A DNA stretch of 64,000 nt. Origin: an uncultured Acetobacteraceae bacterium. Its GTDB lineage: Bacteria; Pseudomonadota; Alphaproteobacteria; Acetobacterales; Acetobacteraceae. The DNA lies in the NCBI GenBank assembly GCA_937873205.1, contig CALMVO010000077.1, positions 37,112 to 101,111 on the forward strand, in the 5' to 3' direction. Under the pieces are notes generated by a model. That model ran no database searches. It saw only the letters and a list, made by a program, of their open reading frames with translations, and was not told the DNA's origin. Both the position numbers and the translations under genes were made by a program. Positions 62,867 through 64,000 of this stretch are shown in pieces; the first letter of the stretch is position 1, and each line of letters begins with the position of its first letter.

Positions 62867-64000
62867 TCAGGCTTCGACCGTCGCAAGCTCCCGGCGCGCC
62901 TCGGCACGGCGCCGGCTGCGGCGCTTGCGGCGGTCCAGCACCGTCGCCAGGCCGAACAGCGTGCCGAGCCCGGTCACGTTGACAACGATCTGCATCGCCC
63001 AGCCGCTGCCGTAGGTGGTCATCAGCAGCCGGAACAGCAGGTCGAGCACGGTGCCGACCGAGAACACCTCCAGCGAGTGGCGCCCGAACACCGCCAGCAC
63101 CTGGCCGACCGGGCCGGCGCTGATCCGGCGCGCCAGCTGGCTGCTCTGCACCAGGTAGAAGATCGCCATAACGTCGATCAGCCGCAGCGGCGAGAGCGGC
63201 GTCTTCAGCGGCGGGTCGATCGCCAGCGGCGAGAGGTCCGGCAGGCCCCACTGCGCCCAGGGGAAGGACTGCACGGCGCTGAACGCCAGGTAGAGCGAGC
63301 AGCCCGCCACCAGCCAGCCGCGGCGCGGCGCGTCGCCGCCGCTGCGGCTGGTCTGCAGCGTCGACCAGGCGCCGAGCGTGAACAGGAACTGCCACGCGAA
63401 CGGGTCGAAATACCAGCCGTCCGGATCGAACCAGTTCGGCAGGTTGAGCCGCGGGTCGACGTTGATCGTCATCCACAGCGCGGCACTGAGCGCCAGCGCC
63501 GCCCACCGGTTGATCCGGAGGGCGAGGTAGATCAGCGGGAATAGGATCAGCAGCAGCATGTAGAGCGGCAGGATGTTCAGGTTGCCGGGCAGCGCCTGCA
63601 GCGACAGCACCCGCCAGAAGCTGGTCGCGCCGTGCGCCAGCTCCGGCTCCAGGAAGTCCACCGGCACCACGTGGAGGTGGCGCCAGTACTTGATCATGGC
63701 CACCGTGGTCAGCAGCATGACCATCTGGAACACATAGAGCCGGACCACGCGGCGGCCGAGCCGGACCAGGCCCTGCCGCGTGTCGCCGCGATCGAGCATG
63801 CGGCCATAGGCCAGCATGGAGGCGTACCCGGCCAGCAGCACGAACACCTCGGCCGCGTCGCAGAAGCCGAGGTTGCGCAGCGTGAAGCGGTTGAGGAGGT
63901 TCTGCGGGATGTGGTCGCAGAACATCATGGTGAGCGCCACGCCGCGAAGCGCGTCGATGCGGTGGTCGCGGCCGGGGCGGGGGACGTCCTGGGCCGGGAC
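62867..64000 (-). CDS. opgC: OpgC-family glucan succinyltransferase (N-terminus outside window)
   Basis: At least 377 residues; the frame is open past the last base (DHRIDALRGVALTMMFCDHIP, the family N-terminal motif), so the start lies beyond the window. About ten membrane helices follow (AAEVFVLLAGYASMLAYG; LNILPLYMLLLILFPLIYLAL). It belongs to the OpgC branch of membrane acyltransferases, which add succinate to osmoregulated periplasmic glucans. opgG and opgH lie 8-9 kb away on the same strand. Confidence 0.93.
   Translation of the reverse strand, partial: VPAQDVPRPGRDHRIDALRGVALTMMFCDHIPQNLLNRFTLRNLGFCDAAEVFVLLAGYASMLAYGRMLDRGDTRQGLVRLGRRVVRLYVFQMVMLLTTVAMIKYWRHLHVVPVDFLEPELAHGATSFWRVLSLQALPGNLNILPLYMLLLILFPLIYLALRINRWAALALSAALWMTINVDPRLNLPNWFDPDGWYFDPFAWQFLFTLGAWSTLQTSRSGGDAPRRGWLVAGCSLYLAFSAVQSFPWAQWGLPDLSPLAIDPPLKTPLSPLRLIDVMAIFYLVQSSQLARRISAGPVGQVLAVFGRHSLEVFSVGTVLDLLFRLLMTTYGSGWAMQIVVNVTGLGTLFGLATVLDRRKRRSRRRAEARRELATVEA

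Overview
The window reads as a chromosomal segment of a very GC-rich alphaproteobacterium, most likely from the Rhodospirillales/Acetobacteraceae. The reasons are the strongly GC-biased third codon positions, the frequent GTG and TTG starts, and gene sets typical of that group: miaB-phoH-ybeY-corC, a ligase-associated exonuclease with an ATP-dependent DNA ligase, tamA-tamB, opgG-opgH, and ribF-bluB. No rRNA, tRNA or CRISPR array was seen. The genus cannot be fixed from the sequence alone.

Layout. 1-20.55 kb is core-like: an OmpA-type porin, ribF-bluB (FMN/FAD synthesis feeding dimethylbenzimidazole synthesis), tatA, recX, argD-argF, a GT-C-like membrane protein convergent with a secreted beta-propeller protein, a flavin reductase, small lipoprotein and hypothetical genes, an exonuclease-ligase-alkyladenine glycosylase repair operon, yidB, a sterol-desaturase-type hydroxylase, and a response regulator coupled to a TPR-glycosyltransferase. 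20.55-28.8 kb is an accessory island of lower GC and decayed genes: SDR/LysR pair, broken integrase, parD with a frameshifted parE, a broken racemase-like gene, a tetR/DUF4267/DoxX cassette and a DUF1203 gene, punctuated by copies of a GTCCGCTTT-type repeat. 28.8-46.05 kb is core again: a GH92 alpha-mannosidase and a secreted MetX-like hydrolase, nei, a methyltransferase, tamB/tamA, plsC, and miaB-phoH-ybeY-corC. 46.05-52.3 kb is a second accessory island: an AT-richer junction, IS5 and IS481 remnants, a discoidin-domain gene broken by stop codons and a small repeat, an acetyltransferase, higBA, and a conserved gene with an amber stop. 52.6-64 kb holds envelope functions: opgG-opgH, an alginate-type porin, opgC followed by an SGNH esterase, htrA/degP and a FUSC-family protein, with a ccdA antitoxin and ccdB remnant between them.

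Together the core parts emphasise outer-membrane and periplasm building (OmpA, TamAB, OpgCGH, porin, DegP, lipoproteins) and DNA repair (RecX, Nei, glycosylase, ligase/exonuclease).

The most interesting non-genic signal is a set of hairpin repeats. Two families sit at the 3' ends of minus-strand genes, sometimes inside operons. A third, MITE-like family of about 107 bp occurs twice: its first stem shows a compensatory base-pair change, both copies are flanked by CTAG, and conceptual removal of one copy restores a reading frame. Two of the three toxin-antitoxin loci keep an intact antitoxin beside a broken toxin.
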